Part shown: in pieces, positions 1 to 9,735 of the stretch
Layout of the letters: every line of letters starts with the position of its first letter
How positions within the stretch are numbered: the stretch's first letter is position 1
From: Adiantum capillus-veneris
Taxonomy: Eukaryota > Streptophyta > Polypodiopsida > Polypodiales > Pteridaceae
Reading direction: 5' to 3'
DNA: 64,000 nucleotides
NCBI GenBank assembly: GCA_014529385.2
Contig: CM043949.1
Location: forward strand, 112,735,977 to 112,799,976
Notes under the pieces: model-generated
Seen by the model: only the letters and a program-made list of their open reading frames with translations
Told to the model about the DNA's origin: nothing
Database searches by the model: none
Position numbers and translations under genes: made by a program

Positions 1-586
1 TGGAGGAATCCATGGCAAAGTGCGTGAAAAACTGGAAATTTCACTCGAAACTGGGCCTTTTCTGCACTTTGTGGTCGCGAAAAGTTGAACTTCGAGGAGC
101 TCTTCGCGTTGCCAACCGAAGCCGAGCAGGTGACGGCGGGAGCGCGGGAGCACGAGCAGGTGTGAGAGAGCAGACTTGAGAGAGGAGCAGGAGAGCTAAA
201 ATGAAGTTCTCTGTAAGTTTCTGCAAGTCTCTGTAAGTGAGTTTTAATAAATGACGGGTTTCAGACCATACTTTAAAAAACTCAAAATGTCCTGGCCATT
301 TAAAGTAAAAGGGTCACTTGACTTAAATAAACCAAGTTTAAGTGATATCGTTAAAAAAAATACTCCAGCGCAGAACTTTTAAAAAAAGTCGTTCGTTGCT
401 CTGCCGTACAGATGCCGCGTGGAGTCAAGGAGAGAGCGCACGCGCATGAGTTTGGAGAGCTTGTGCTCGCATGTGCTAAACACACGATGGGCTGCCAGTT
501 GAGCACCACGCTGGACAATAAAACAACGCATGCTGAAAGCCAACGCTAGAAGCCTGTCTCTCATCTATTGTGTCCTGCAGATGAAC
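1..586. other. No recognised feature
   Basis: I see no convincing coding region, repeat or RNA gene here. The middle part (about 235-370) is AT-rich and the rest is of mixed composition. Short open frames on the minus strand show no family motif. Confidence 0.5.
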
Positions 587-604
587 ACAGAGAGAGAGAA
601 AGAG

Positions 605-678
<74 letters not shown>
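587..678. repeat. (GA)n/(CT)n microsatellite
   Basis: A short purine (GA)-rich stretch (587-605) is followed directly by about 36 CT units (607-678). The opposed GA and CT blocks could pair as a hairpin. No LINE-A terminus is visible beside this tract. The Ser/Leu or Arg/Glu repeat frames over it are artefacts of the dinucleotide repeat. Confidence 0.9.
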
Positions 679-681
<3 letters not shown>

Positions 682-1019
682 CAATAGAGAAAAGAGGAGC
701 ACACAGAAGGATTAGAGAAAGATTAGAACTTTTATGTGCTGAATTTAGTCTAAAGTCAACAAATAAATAAATAAACCACTGATTTTCATTGAAAATCAGC
801 AAAAGCAATAAAAGTCAACCAATTTTTAACTTTCACCTGCCAATTTGCTGATATTCATCAAAAATCAGCAACTGAACATTATTTGTTTACCTGCATACCC
901 GCTCATGAGGAGAAAAGTAATTAATTAAACAACCGTTTCATCAATAATTGAATGAAAACAATGATTATCCGACTGTAACCGGCCCGTAGGTGTGCACACA
1001 GTCCCTCCTGCATCCAAGC
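679..1019. other. No gene; possible LTR-element internal remnant
   Basis: An AT-rich stretch with no coding frame. The part from about 900 to 1019 lies just downstream, on the minus strand, of a primer-binding site and may be leader sequence of the short-LTR element beside it. No second LTR or polypurine tract was found below position 900. Confidence 0.4.
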
Positions 1020-1318
1020 CGGCTCTGATACCATGAAACGAACGAGGAGAGTGGATCTCCTGGCTACACGGACCGCCTACAAACACGCGTCGGACAAACC
1101 ACCCAGCCTCACCTCCCCAAGGTGACCTCACGCACTCCTAGCCTCGCGGGCTAACCACCACTGGCACTCTGCCAGTGGGGGTCGATAACTGCAAATGAGG
1201 CCTTGGCCTCATTTGGCCGGCCACACTGGCCGTGTTCACACTACGTCCGCCCGGACACTAGACCCCCATCCCGACGGCATCAAGACTAGATCCCCTCTTC
1301 TGTGAGCGGGACATAACA
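1020..1318 (-). mobile_element. Short LTR (286 bp) with tRNA-Met primer-binding site
   Basis: Read on the minus strand, the segment starts TGTTATGTCCCG (plus 1318) and ends GTTCGTTTCA (plus 1033). It is followed at once by TGGTATCAGAGCC (plus 1020-1032), the standard plant primer site for initiator-Met tRNA. TG...CA ends plus an abutting PBS identify a 5' LTR of a retrotransposon. At 286 bp it is short, as in TRIM/SMART-like or Copia elements. No pol coding follows, so it is a remnant. On the plus-strand right side, LINE-A sequence resumes at about 1319, so the element appears to sit in a LINE-A copy. Two perfect hairpins (1158-1178 and 1192-1215) lie inside the LTR. Confidence 0.7.
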
Positions 1319-1552
1319 CAACTCCTCCGGGGTCCAAAGGCAGCTCTAAAGAAGCCTGTAATCTGTCTATGAGACTGGCTAGCCTCTCCTCTCATCAGGC
1401 TCTCTCTGTGTCTGCGCAGCTCGAGAAAAAACAAACCCAGGCATCTCTAATCCTCGTACCGCATGACTCTAGAGAATGGTCCAAAGCCCTCTCTGAACAA
1501 GCAATGGAAGCGGCCTCGTATCTCGTAGTAGACGGGGCAGTGGCATGTGTAG

Positions 1553-1554
<2 letters not shown>
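1319..1554 (-). mobile_element. LINE-A fragment A5 (C-terminal ORF region)
   Basis: The plus-strand text matches the LINE-A copy A1 at about 10200-10400 (shared phrases such as CATCTCTRATCCTC and CCCTCTCTGAA). It encodes the region just after the CCHC motif of the reverse-transcriptase protein. Its 5' end on the minus strand abuts a (GA)n tract (1555-1602). Its other end is interrupted by the short LTR. It is a pseudogene fragment. Confidence 0.7.

Positions 1555-1602
<48 letters not shown>
1555..1602. repeat. (AG)n microsatellite at LINE-A junction
   Basis: About 24 AG units. On the plus strand the right side is followed by GAAAT repeats, the LINE-A 3' tail in reverse. The left side is followed by the truncated 5' start of LINE-A fragment A5. 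The tract therefore separates two LINE-A copies. Confidence 0.9.
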
Positions 1603-1605
<3 letters not shown>

Positions 1606-2256
1606 TGAAATGAAATGAAATGTTTTTTTTTTCCGAGAAAAAGATCCTTCTATTAGTTAACGAAACTGCCATAGGGCTACAACCTCCTCTACAAGAGAGG
1701 ACTACAACAATCATGATGGGGAGACTCTCCCAATGAGAAACCAACATATGTACAATGAGGCTAGATCAGGGGATGGGAGGATGGGAGGAGGGAAGAGCCA
1801 CACAAGTGGACGGTAGTGCCATCAGAGCACACCCTAGATCATGGTGAAGAATGGCCCAGGACGCCAAAGTCGAAGGAAAGCCTCTCTGCGCTCCCCCATG
1901 CGGTTAGAACTGCCCTAAGAGTCTCTCAAACTGTCCTCTGAGAGTATGAACCAGCTCAAGCCAAAGATCCCCAACAGTCTCTGCTGGTTGTACAAGGCGA
2001 GCCTCGAAGATGCAGAAGCAACGGGCCCGCCAAATAAACCAGTGTGTCAGGCCACTGATAAGCTCCCAACGCACCTCTCTCTCACTGCACCACTCCTGTG
2101 GAGTAAGCTCTGTGGCAGGCTAGAGTGTAGGTCGCCCCCCCTGCATCACTATCATCCTGTTGGTGGATGATAGCTCAAACTGAAGTGCCGGGCCCGTGAG
2201 AGTGGACCAAGCAGCTGCCCCCCAAGTTTACTGCCGAGCCGTGGAAAGAGCGGGCA

Positions 2257-5200
2257 TCAGCCAAAGAACACGAGTCCGCACCTGCTGTGGCAAGGGACAA
2301 TCCCAAAGACAGTGACGCTGACTCTCCACAAGATGGTCACAAGCTGTAATGCGGACAAGAGGCCACTATGCACCAGCCAACTCCCAACTGCTGTCGCTCT
2401 GTGTGCGACTAGCCACTGAAACAAAGTGACTCGCCTCGGCAGTCTGAAGTCCCACAACCTCTCCCAAATAGCTGCCAAGAACTCAACTGTGAGACCCTCC
2501 TCTTGCCAATGAGGTGTTGCAACAGGGCGAGCCTCTCTCTGTGCTGCCAGTATGTGACGTCCTAGTCGAACAGTGTACTAAAAGAAAGGGACACCTGGGT
2601 GGTCTGCAAAAGAGAAGGCGTCCCTCCAAAGCCACTCTCCACGATCCCACTATACTCGTGCCAGTGGACAACACTCCCAAGCCCACAATCTCCAGTGTCC
2701 AGTCGCAAGAGCAGCTGGCTCAGGATCGATGACACAAGTCCTCCCACGGATGCCCACCACTCGGATCCTCTGAAAATAGCACTCTGCCACCTACGGGGCC
2801 TCTACTCCAACTCGCTGTAAGCGTCCCTCACCCTGTAGCTCGAAAAACCAGGAGGGAATTGTCTCTGAGCAAGCCCGAACAGAGATGAGAACCTCCAATC
2901 GCGTGAAGGCTCCCATCCATCTGGGCGCTGCTGACTCGAGAGGTGTGAGGCACTCAACTGGTACTGCCTCTGAGATGTCCTGGCACATGCTCTACTCCCC
3001 TCTCATGCCCTGTAGCTGAAAGCCCTGTAGCTCCTCTGACAAGCCTAAATACTGTAACCAGTCACCTAAAGAGCGTGCTGGACACGCTGCCATGGAACCC
3101 CAGGAAACATGAGGCCGAATACCAACCAAGTGACCTCTCTGAGTGCTAGCCATGGGGTTCCAAGCAAGGGGCTATCGCAGGCGCTCCTCCATGCAAGTAG
3201 GCTGACGCTGCTCCAGGCCTCGCCGCAAGTGCTCCCAAGATTGTAGCAACCCCATAGCGAAGCGATCCTCCAGCCTCCAGCTCAAACCAACTCTACGTAT
3301 CTCTGTGAACATCCATCTGGTCGAAGGTTGCCACGAGCCTCCTGCCTGACGCACCCTAGCACGAAGCCGCTGTAACATGTCAAGGACGGCTCTGCTCTGC
3401 TATGCTGGGTCTATAATCCGAAGCCCTCCCTAGGAACAAGGAAGAATGATGACTTGCCAAGCCACTTTGGCTGGGGCTGTCAGAGTGTCTCGCCCTGACC
3501 AAAGGAAATTCATGATCAGCCGCTCTACCTGGCTGATACAAGAACTCGAGAAGATCCAGCAAGAAGTGATGTACCACATAGTAGCCAACAACACGTAGTT
3601 GGCCACTACAACTCTACCAGCCAAAGAAAGTCGTGCGGAGCTCCAATGTAACAACTTCCTCCTGATAGACAGGAGGGGAGCAATCTGCTGCTCGGAAGAC
3701 AAGTCCAAACCAACCTAACAACCCAAGTACCGAACTGCAGTCCCTGGGGGAATCCACCTGAAACCCTCGGCTGGCATCCAGTCAGGCACAAGAGCACTAC
3801 CAACCGAGAAAGCCACTGTCTTTCTCGAGTTGATCAGTGCGCCAGATGCACAACAGAAGGTCTCAAGAGCCTGCTCACACCTGTGAAGGTTCGCCACCTG
3901 GCCATCCAAGTACAAAGCTGAGTCATCAGCAAACTCAACGTCCAGTAGCTCATCTCCCCGAATAGGGAGTACTAAGCCCCGTAAACCAACCTGCTGCGAC
4001 ACCAAAAACCTGCTCATCGCCTCAGCATAGAACAAAAAGAGGAAGAGGGCAAGAGGGCAGCCCTATCTAACCGAACGTGCGAGCATGAAACGATCACCTC
4101 TACCTCCTGACACAAAGTACCTGACTGTGTGCCCGTCTGTACAAAGCTGACACCCCTCTGATCCAAGCATCTGAGAAGCCCATCCTGCGTAGAGTGCCCT
4201 CTAGAAAGTCCCAGTCAACTCTGTCGTAGGCCTTCTCAAAATCAAGAAGAAGAATCACTAGATCCTCACCATGGAGCCTCGCAAGGGCAGAAGCCTCCCA
4301 AAAAGTAAAGATGTTGTCAAGGATACTGCGCTCCTTGACAAAACCTATCTGAGTCCCATGTATAAGGCTCTCTAGAAGTGGATGGATCCTCAAACTCAAA
4401 GCCTTGGCAAGAATTTTGTAGGTTGATTTGAGGATGGTGATAGGACGCCACTGTCGAATCTCATCCAAGGAGCCACCCTCCTTGAGAATGAGGTAGATCA
4501 AACCCTCACTCATGCTATCAGGCATCTCTCCTACGTGCAAGATGTACTGAAAAGCACTACAGAGATCTGGGCCAAGCAAGTTCTACTACTCCAAGAAAAA
4601 ACTGGGAGTCAAGCCATCCTCACCTGGACAGCTACCTCGGGGAAGTGCACTAAGAGCCATGTGCAACTCCTCAAGCTGAAGTGGCAGCTCAAGCCTCTGA
4701 CGCATCTCCTCAGTCACAAGGCAAGGCATCTGTGCCCACACCTGCTCCCTGCATGCATCCTGGTGCTGTGATTGAGGGTCTGCAGACAGTAACTCACGGT
4801 AAAAGTCAATAGCAACTGCACCAAGGTGGAAAGGTACGTAGTGTACGGTACGTAATCAGTACGTAAGGTACGTACTTCTGTACGGATCGGCCTTTAAGGT
4901 ACGGGACCAATACGTAACATTTGTAACAACAAAAAGAATAGTGACTTTAGCCTTTTTCAGTCTATACATACGAAGAACTACATAGAGTCTAGACATAGAT
5001 ACTACTTCAAACATCCATTAGATACTGCTTCAATCTGGTTCCTAAAAACAATCTCAACGGTTGTGTAACGCACAACAACGTTTTCTTCATCAAGTAGCCA
5101 TCCCGAATGGAATATCCCGCTACTACCTCTCCATTCCGTATTCGATTGAATACGTCTAAAATCTAGATACTAATGGCAAGATGTCCCTAAAAAAATTTAT

Positions 5201-6526
5201 TAAAAAAAAAAAAAAAAACGTACACTACCTATCCGTACGTACGGAACCGTACCGTACGGCTGCACCATACTGTACGCATGTCCTCTGGCTCTGAAGCAAC
5301 TGACCCATCGGGCCTCCTCAACTGACTGACCTTGGCATGCGTATGTCGAGGTCCCACTGCCTCAAAGAAAGCACCAATCACTCTATCACCCACATGTGTC
5401 CACTGAGATACATGTCGATGAAAAGCAAACTCATCGCGTCGCTCCTCTGTGCTAACAAGCTCCAGGCGAGCCTGCTGTAGCCGCTCCTCCAACCAACGAC
5501 TGTCTGGATGCTGCTCCTGCATCCTGTGCAAGGGAGCAACGCACCGTCTGAGACGATGCTGCTCCTCTCTCGGTGCAGCCAGGCGAGCCAAAGACTCATG
5601 GAGAAAGAAACGACTAATCTGAGCTAGTCCTGAGGCCACTCTGTCAGCAGGAGAATCCTGCATGTCCAAGCTCTCTGTCCAAAGAGCCTCTACTCGCTCC
5701 CCCAGTGCAGAGTCCAACAAGACCCTCTCAAGGATGCGAAGCATCGTGCTCCCCCTCCTCTGTCTGTCTGCCACTGTGAGGATCACTGCTGCATGGTCCG
5801 AGAAGGAAGTCCCTACCAAAATGCCAACTGTCCCACCCAAGTCACTGAAATGGTCACTAGTGTAGAAGCGATCTATCCGCGATAGATTCACTCCTCCCAC
5901 TCTACAGTCCAAACGAGAGAAGGCCAAGCTGTTGGGGGACTCACAAAACTAGAGTGCTACCACACATCCGAGACCCTGAGAGTCATACAAAACCTCTCCC
6001 AAGCTACCAGCTCAACTCCATGCACAGTAGCATGGCTCCCACCAATCCTGTCAGAAGGGTCCTCCAACATGTTGAAGTCACCCCCTATGCACCAATGTTC
6101 TGCCTGCGGCAGAGACTCAACAATCTGTGACCAAAACTCTGCTCGTGCACTCGCCACATTGGGTGCATATATGTTTAGGAAGCCCACAAGGCAACCCTGA
6201 ACCTGCATAGTGATCCACTGAGCCCTACCTGGCACAATAATCCCTCTACCCACAATGGCCTGCTGCAAAGAATCCGCAATAGTCATACATACCCCACCCT
6301 GGATGCCTCCAGGTCCAAAAGCAGCTGACCAAGAGGTATCGTATCGTCCTCGCAAGAGCTAACCACAACGTCTCATGCAGCTCTCACACAGATGATGCTC
6401 CTGTAGCATAAGGAGATCAATGTCTCCTCCCACAAGGCAGCGTTGAAGCTCCTGACGCAGTCGGACCCGCTGACGCTGAAACTGGGGTCCACCAAGTCCC
6501 TGCACGTTCCATGAGACGATCCTCAT
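2257..6526 (-). pseudogene. LINE-B1 ORF2 (endonuclease/reverse transcriptase), broken
   Basis: ORF2 would make the single enzyme that nicks the target and copies the LINE RNA. On the minus strand it starts at the ATG of an ATGA overlap with ORF1 (plus 6523-6526). The APE-type endonuclease lies at about 5900-6500 (GGDFNMLEDPSDRIGG, then FSDHAAV near 5790). The RT core lies at about 3715-4600, with RQWRPITILKSTYKILAKA, LLDFEKAYDRVDWDFL and a catalytic FADD box (EFADDSALYLDG, near 3920). C-terminal pieces continue to about 2260 and end in the zf-RVT region. At least six frame breaks and the 4822-5267 insertion rule out function. The family is L1-like, as shown by the plant L1 motif order. Confidence 0.85.
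4822..5267. mobile_element. GTACG-rich miniature inverted-repeat element (446 bp)
   Basis: The LINE-B1 reading is interrupted exactly here: B3 is continuous across the equivalent point. The insert begins CAAGGTGGAAAGGTACGTAG and ends with the imperfect inverse of that start, rich in GTACG motifs. The flanks AACTGCAC (4814-4821) and TACTGTAC (5268-5275) match at 6 of 8 bases and could be a decayed 8-bp target duplication. It has an AT-rich core with a poly-A run (about 5200-5218) and no coding frame. A hAT-like MITE is the best guess. GTACG-rich stretches also occur at 9339-9430 and 38115-38200. Confidence 0.6.
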
Positions 6527-7800
6527 GGGGAGCGAGAGAGAACAGATGCTGCCACAGCAACTAAACGTGTTATCTTCGAGGCTGGCTTGGATGGAGAGTA
6601 ATCCACATCCGAGCGTCCTCTAGATAGGCGTGATTGCAACGAGTGCCTGGCCCAAGCCCAAGTAGAGCGAGCTGTACGTAAAGCAACCTCCTCTGTCCAG
6701 ATAACCTCATGAATGTGTACATAGCATGGCAAGCACTGCATATCAGCAAAGAAATGAACCACAATGTGTCTACATCGTGTTGTATTTGGAGGGGTCACCG
6801 CAAACTTGGCCAATGCGGTCTCCCATGTGGTGAGAGAACTCTAGGACCTATGTATGCAACCACTCCAACACTGAGTCGAGAGTCCACTCAGTCTGGTCCC
6901 TGCCGCAAAGGGGAAAAGAGAAGCCAACCGCCAAGTCGAAGGCCTCTATCCCCCTAGCTGCAAGGAACAGAAAATGAACCCTGAAGCAGATTGCCTCATG
7001 GTCTACTGAGGGGTCGCCGAGAAAACGTGTAAAGGCGTAGTCAAAGAAGTCCCATCAGCCGAATGTCGAAGCTCGTCAGACCACGAAGAACTGTTGCAAA
7101 GGAAGACGTCTGTACTTGTAGAGAGGGTCGCAAGAAAGGCTCTCCCTCTCTCGCCAAGCGACTCGTGGCAAAGGCACTGCCAAGAGATCTCCTAGCAGCC
7201 GGAGATGGCCCTGCCCTCTCGGTCGACTGTGGAACAAGAGCGGGAGGGGGGGTGTAGGAGCAAGGGGAAGAGGGGGAGAAGAGGAGCGGCAGAGGTAGAG
7301 GGGCGAGGGGAAGAGGCGACGGGAGCAAGAGGCGGGGGGGGGGGATTGTGAGGAGGAGGGGAACTCTGGGGAAGGAGGGGCTGTCGAGGGTGAACCTGAG
7401 GTGGGGACTGGAGCAGGGACCTCCTCCTGCTCAACAGGAGCGAAACGGTTTCCCGTGGGAACCCACTGCTGCTGGGCAGGCGCCTGAGGACCACTCTGAG
7501 TGCCAGGCTGTTGCTGTGGCCCCTGCCATCTCGACCACGAACCTACTGCCATCCCTCCTCCACTTGAGCCCCAGGCTCGGAGGGTGGCTCTGCATGAGTG
7601 CTCTGTGTCTCTGTCTGTGGCTGCTAGCCAGCCCTTGCAGGCTGGGGCTGAGTCTGTGGTGTAGGTCGAGGCCTCCTCCGTGGACAAGCCTTCGCAAGAT
7701 GGCCCGTCTGTCGATAAATGAAGCACTGGTTCGGGCGGGGGCTGAGGACAAGGGCAGCGCAATGGGCAGCCGGGGTTGAGGGCGGGCGCAAGAGGGGAGC
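6523..7800 (-). pseudogene. LINE-B1 ORF1 remnant (CCHC knuckle, Pro-rich)
   Basis: ORF1 of plant L1-type LINEs encodes an RNA-binding protein. What remains here is the CCHC knuckle region (near 7690-7745), in which the second Cys position reads Tyr (CFIYRQTGHLAKAC). A long Pro/Ser-rich linker (7100-7560) and the conserved C-terminal domain (about 6530-7050) follow. The N-terminal DUF4283-like part seen in B2 and B3 is missing, replaced by a direct junction to the poly-C 5' region. Several frameshifts are present. Confidence 0.75.
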
Positions 7801-7808
7801 AGGCGACC

Positions 7809-7810
<2 letters not shown>

Positions 7811-7852
<42 letters not shown>
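7811..7852. repeat. Poly-G run (42 bp) in LINE-B 5' region
   Basis: An uninterrupted run of about 42 G on the plus strand (poly-C in LINE orientation). The same element position is C-rich in B2 (15061-15070) and a pure C run in B3 (24667-24698), so it is a LINE-B 5'-region property. Confidence 0.9.
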
Positions 7853-7853
<1 letters not shown>

Positions 7854-7966
7854 AGCGCTAGGGGAGTGCAGTTGCGAGGGGGGGAGCGGTAGCAGCAACG
7901 AGCGGTGACATTCCTTTTTTACATTCCATTTAGGCAAAAAGATGAAAAAAAAAAAACAATTACTCA

Positions 7967-9338
7967 ATGAAATGAAATGTTATATTAAACGTCTTCAAAA
8001 GGCCAAAATGACCTATGAGACCAAATTGATACAATCTTGGTGGATCTAACACAATGTCTAGGCACAAAATAAAAATGAAGTAAAGTGAAAAACTAAAATC
8101 ATCATCATCATCAATGCCCGAGGATGCCTAGCATGGGGCATTGTCCGAGAAACTACTGCAATAGTCTCGCTGAAGCATCGTCTGTGTCCGCCGTTGTAAA
8201 TAGTCGTACTGCACATCTCCCATGTCGTGCTAGAATGTCTTGATCCTCTGATGGAGTCCCTTGACAACGACAAATGTGATGTAACTCTCTCTCTCTGGCT
8301 CTATATGACAACTGGAAATCCTGGCCTCTGCTGGTATTCTCCTAAATCTAGCAGTCTCTCTCTAACTGATGCGATGATGCGCACATCTGACCAATAGCAC
8401 ATCGTATCCCATGGGATAAATGAGTGTTCATATAGTATGATCACATATCCATCCTTTGTTAGTTGGATAAGATGCTCTCTATAGAAAGCCATCTTCGTGC
8501 CCACAACTCCTGTGCCGGCTGTATCCATGTGCTCCTCGTATCTAGCTGAATCGGATCTTGACGTATGAGTCTAGTGATCTCTGTATGTGTGAGAGGTAGG
8601 GAGGGTACATCAAAGGAGTACTGTAACGGAGGCAATCTATCCATGCTGAAACCATGAGAATGAAACCATGATGTCATCTGCCCATACAAGCATGTTGTCT
8701 CCCTTTGTAGCGCTAGTTGTCGAGATGACTCGGGCTAGCTAAGCATACCTGTCTCTGGGGAGGTCCCATAAACTATGCATGAAGGATATTGATCTAGTAA
8801 GTACCTTGACCAAGAGAGGGGGGCAGCTAGTTCGGCTCGAATAATCTCATGTGATACTGAGGCATTAGCCCGAATCATCCGACAGATCATAGAGACTAAA
8901 GGTCTCTCCATACATCTCCATCCATTAGTGCTACCAGATCTACCGTGGTGGTCCACTAAGGGTCCCCAAATTTGAACTCCATAAAGCATAGCTAAAGCCA
9001 CTACAGTGTCAAAAAGCCACAACTTTGTTCAAGGTTCCTAAAACTAAACCAGTCAGCACCCACATTTACATATGGCCAGGAGACGATGGAGTATACAAAT
9101 GCATACACCTATCTTGGGGTAGTCTTCAGTGGACCGGTGTTTTCATTGAGTAGAGCAGCAAAGACTAGAGTGACGAGAGCTTATGTAGCCTTGGGAGGAT
9201 TTGAGAGGATGCGTTCGCAACTGTGGTGTGGTGTTAAACACCATAACCTTGGTTTTCCCCAGGTTAACAGACAATCCACTATCATGAGCAAATGTGTACA
9301 AAGCATCTAAGTGACGTTGCATCCCCTCCAGGGTGGTC
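7967..9338 (-). mobile_element. LINE-A4, 5'-truncated, with internal inversion
   Basis: The minus strand matches the C-terminal half of the LINE-A1 protein: GLSVNLGKTKVMVFNTTPQ (about 9250), KLWLFDTVVALAMLYGVQIW (about 9000) and PLVSMICRMIRANASV (about 8880). The 3' untranslated text ends TTAATATAACATTTCATTTC-like (plus 7967-7990). Stops and indels are frequent. The segment 9053-9224 is inverted. The rest of its GAAAT tail and the (GA)n beyond it lie at 1555-1622, because LINE-B1 inserted into the tail. The 5' end breaks at about 9338 into GTACG-rich sequence. Confidence 0.75.
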
Positions 9339-9662
9339 TCGTACGGCCACGTACATTTTGTCCACATACGAAGACGTACGGTACTCATCGAACTAGAAAA
9401 TTTTATGTCGTACGACATGGTTACGTACGTTCAAAACTAAAAACATGAAATTCTTAACCCTAGATTTTAGACTTGGGACAATTAGACAATTGATTATCAC
9501 ATTGGACAAGAAGGCAACTTGCGAGTGCCAAGTGCCGACACTCAAGAGTTGCGAATCAAGACAATGAGACACAATGGGCAATGAGACAATCAAGCAATGA
9601 GAGAGAGGGAGAGGGAGAGGGAGAGAGAGGAGTCTAATGGAATCCAAAGCAATGTGTGTGGC
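9339..9662. other. Non-coding spacer with GTACG-rich start
   Basis: Positions 9339-9430 contain several CGTAC motifs, like the 446-bp insert in LINE-B1, and may be the end of a related element. From 9430 on the sequence is low-complexity (GAGGGA repeats near 9600) with no coding frame. Confidence 0.4.

Positions 9663-9732
<70 letters not shown>
9663..9732. repeat. Compound (GT)n(GA)n microsatellite
   Basis: About 12 GT units (9663-9686) pass into about 23 GA units (9687-9732). On the right it joins GAAATGAAATGAAATG, the reversed 3' tail of LINE-A1. Confidence 0.95.

Positions 9733-9735
<3 letters not shown>

Larger units (their letters stand above)
1623..7966 (-). mobile_element. LINE-B1: L1-type non-LTR retrotransposon
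   Basis: Read on the minus strand it runs from a C-rich 5' region (about 7900) through an ORF1 remnant, an endonuclease-reverse transcriptase ORF2, and a 3' end with the sequence CTCGGAAAAAAAAA (plus 1623-1640). It is collinear with copies B2 and B3 in this window. Both flanks carry ATGAAATGAAATG (1610-1622 and 7967-7979), which fits a 13-bp target duplication inside the GAAAT tail of LINE-A4. The tail is itself repetitive, so the exact duplication length is uncertain. The copy is decayed: most of ORF1 is deleted, ORF2 has stops and frameshifts, and a 446-bp element sits at 4822-5267. Confidence 0.85.

Noticed and set aside
476..808. 110-codon minus-strand frame with a long Arg/Glu repeat
   Set aside because: The repeat is the (CT)n microsatellite read in frame; the flanks show no family motif.
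7076..7779. Long overlapping Pro/Ser/Arg-rich frames on both strands
   Set aside because: They are shadows of the Pro-rich linker of LINE-B1 ORF1 and its C-rich DNA.
9086..9310. A separate plus-strand LINE copy
   Set aside because: Only 172 bp is in plus orientation and it fits exactly into a gap of the minus-strand LINE-A4, so it is an inversion and not another insertion.
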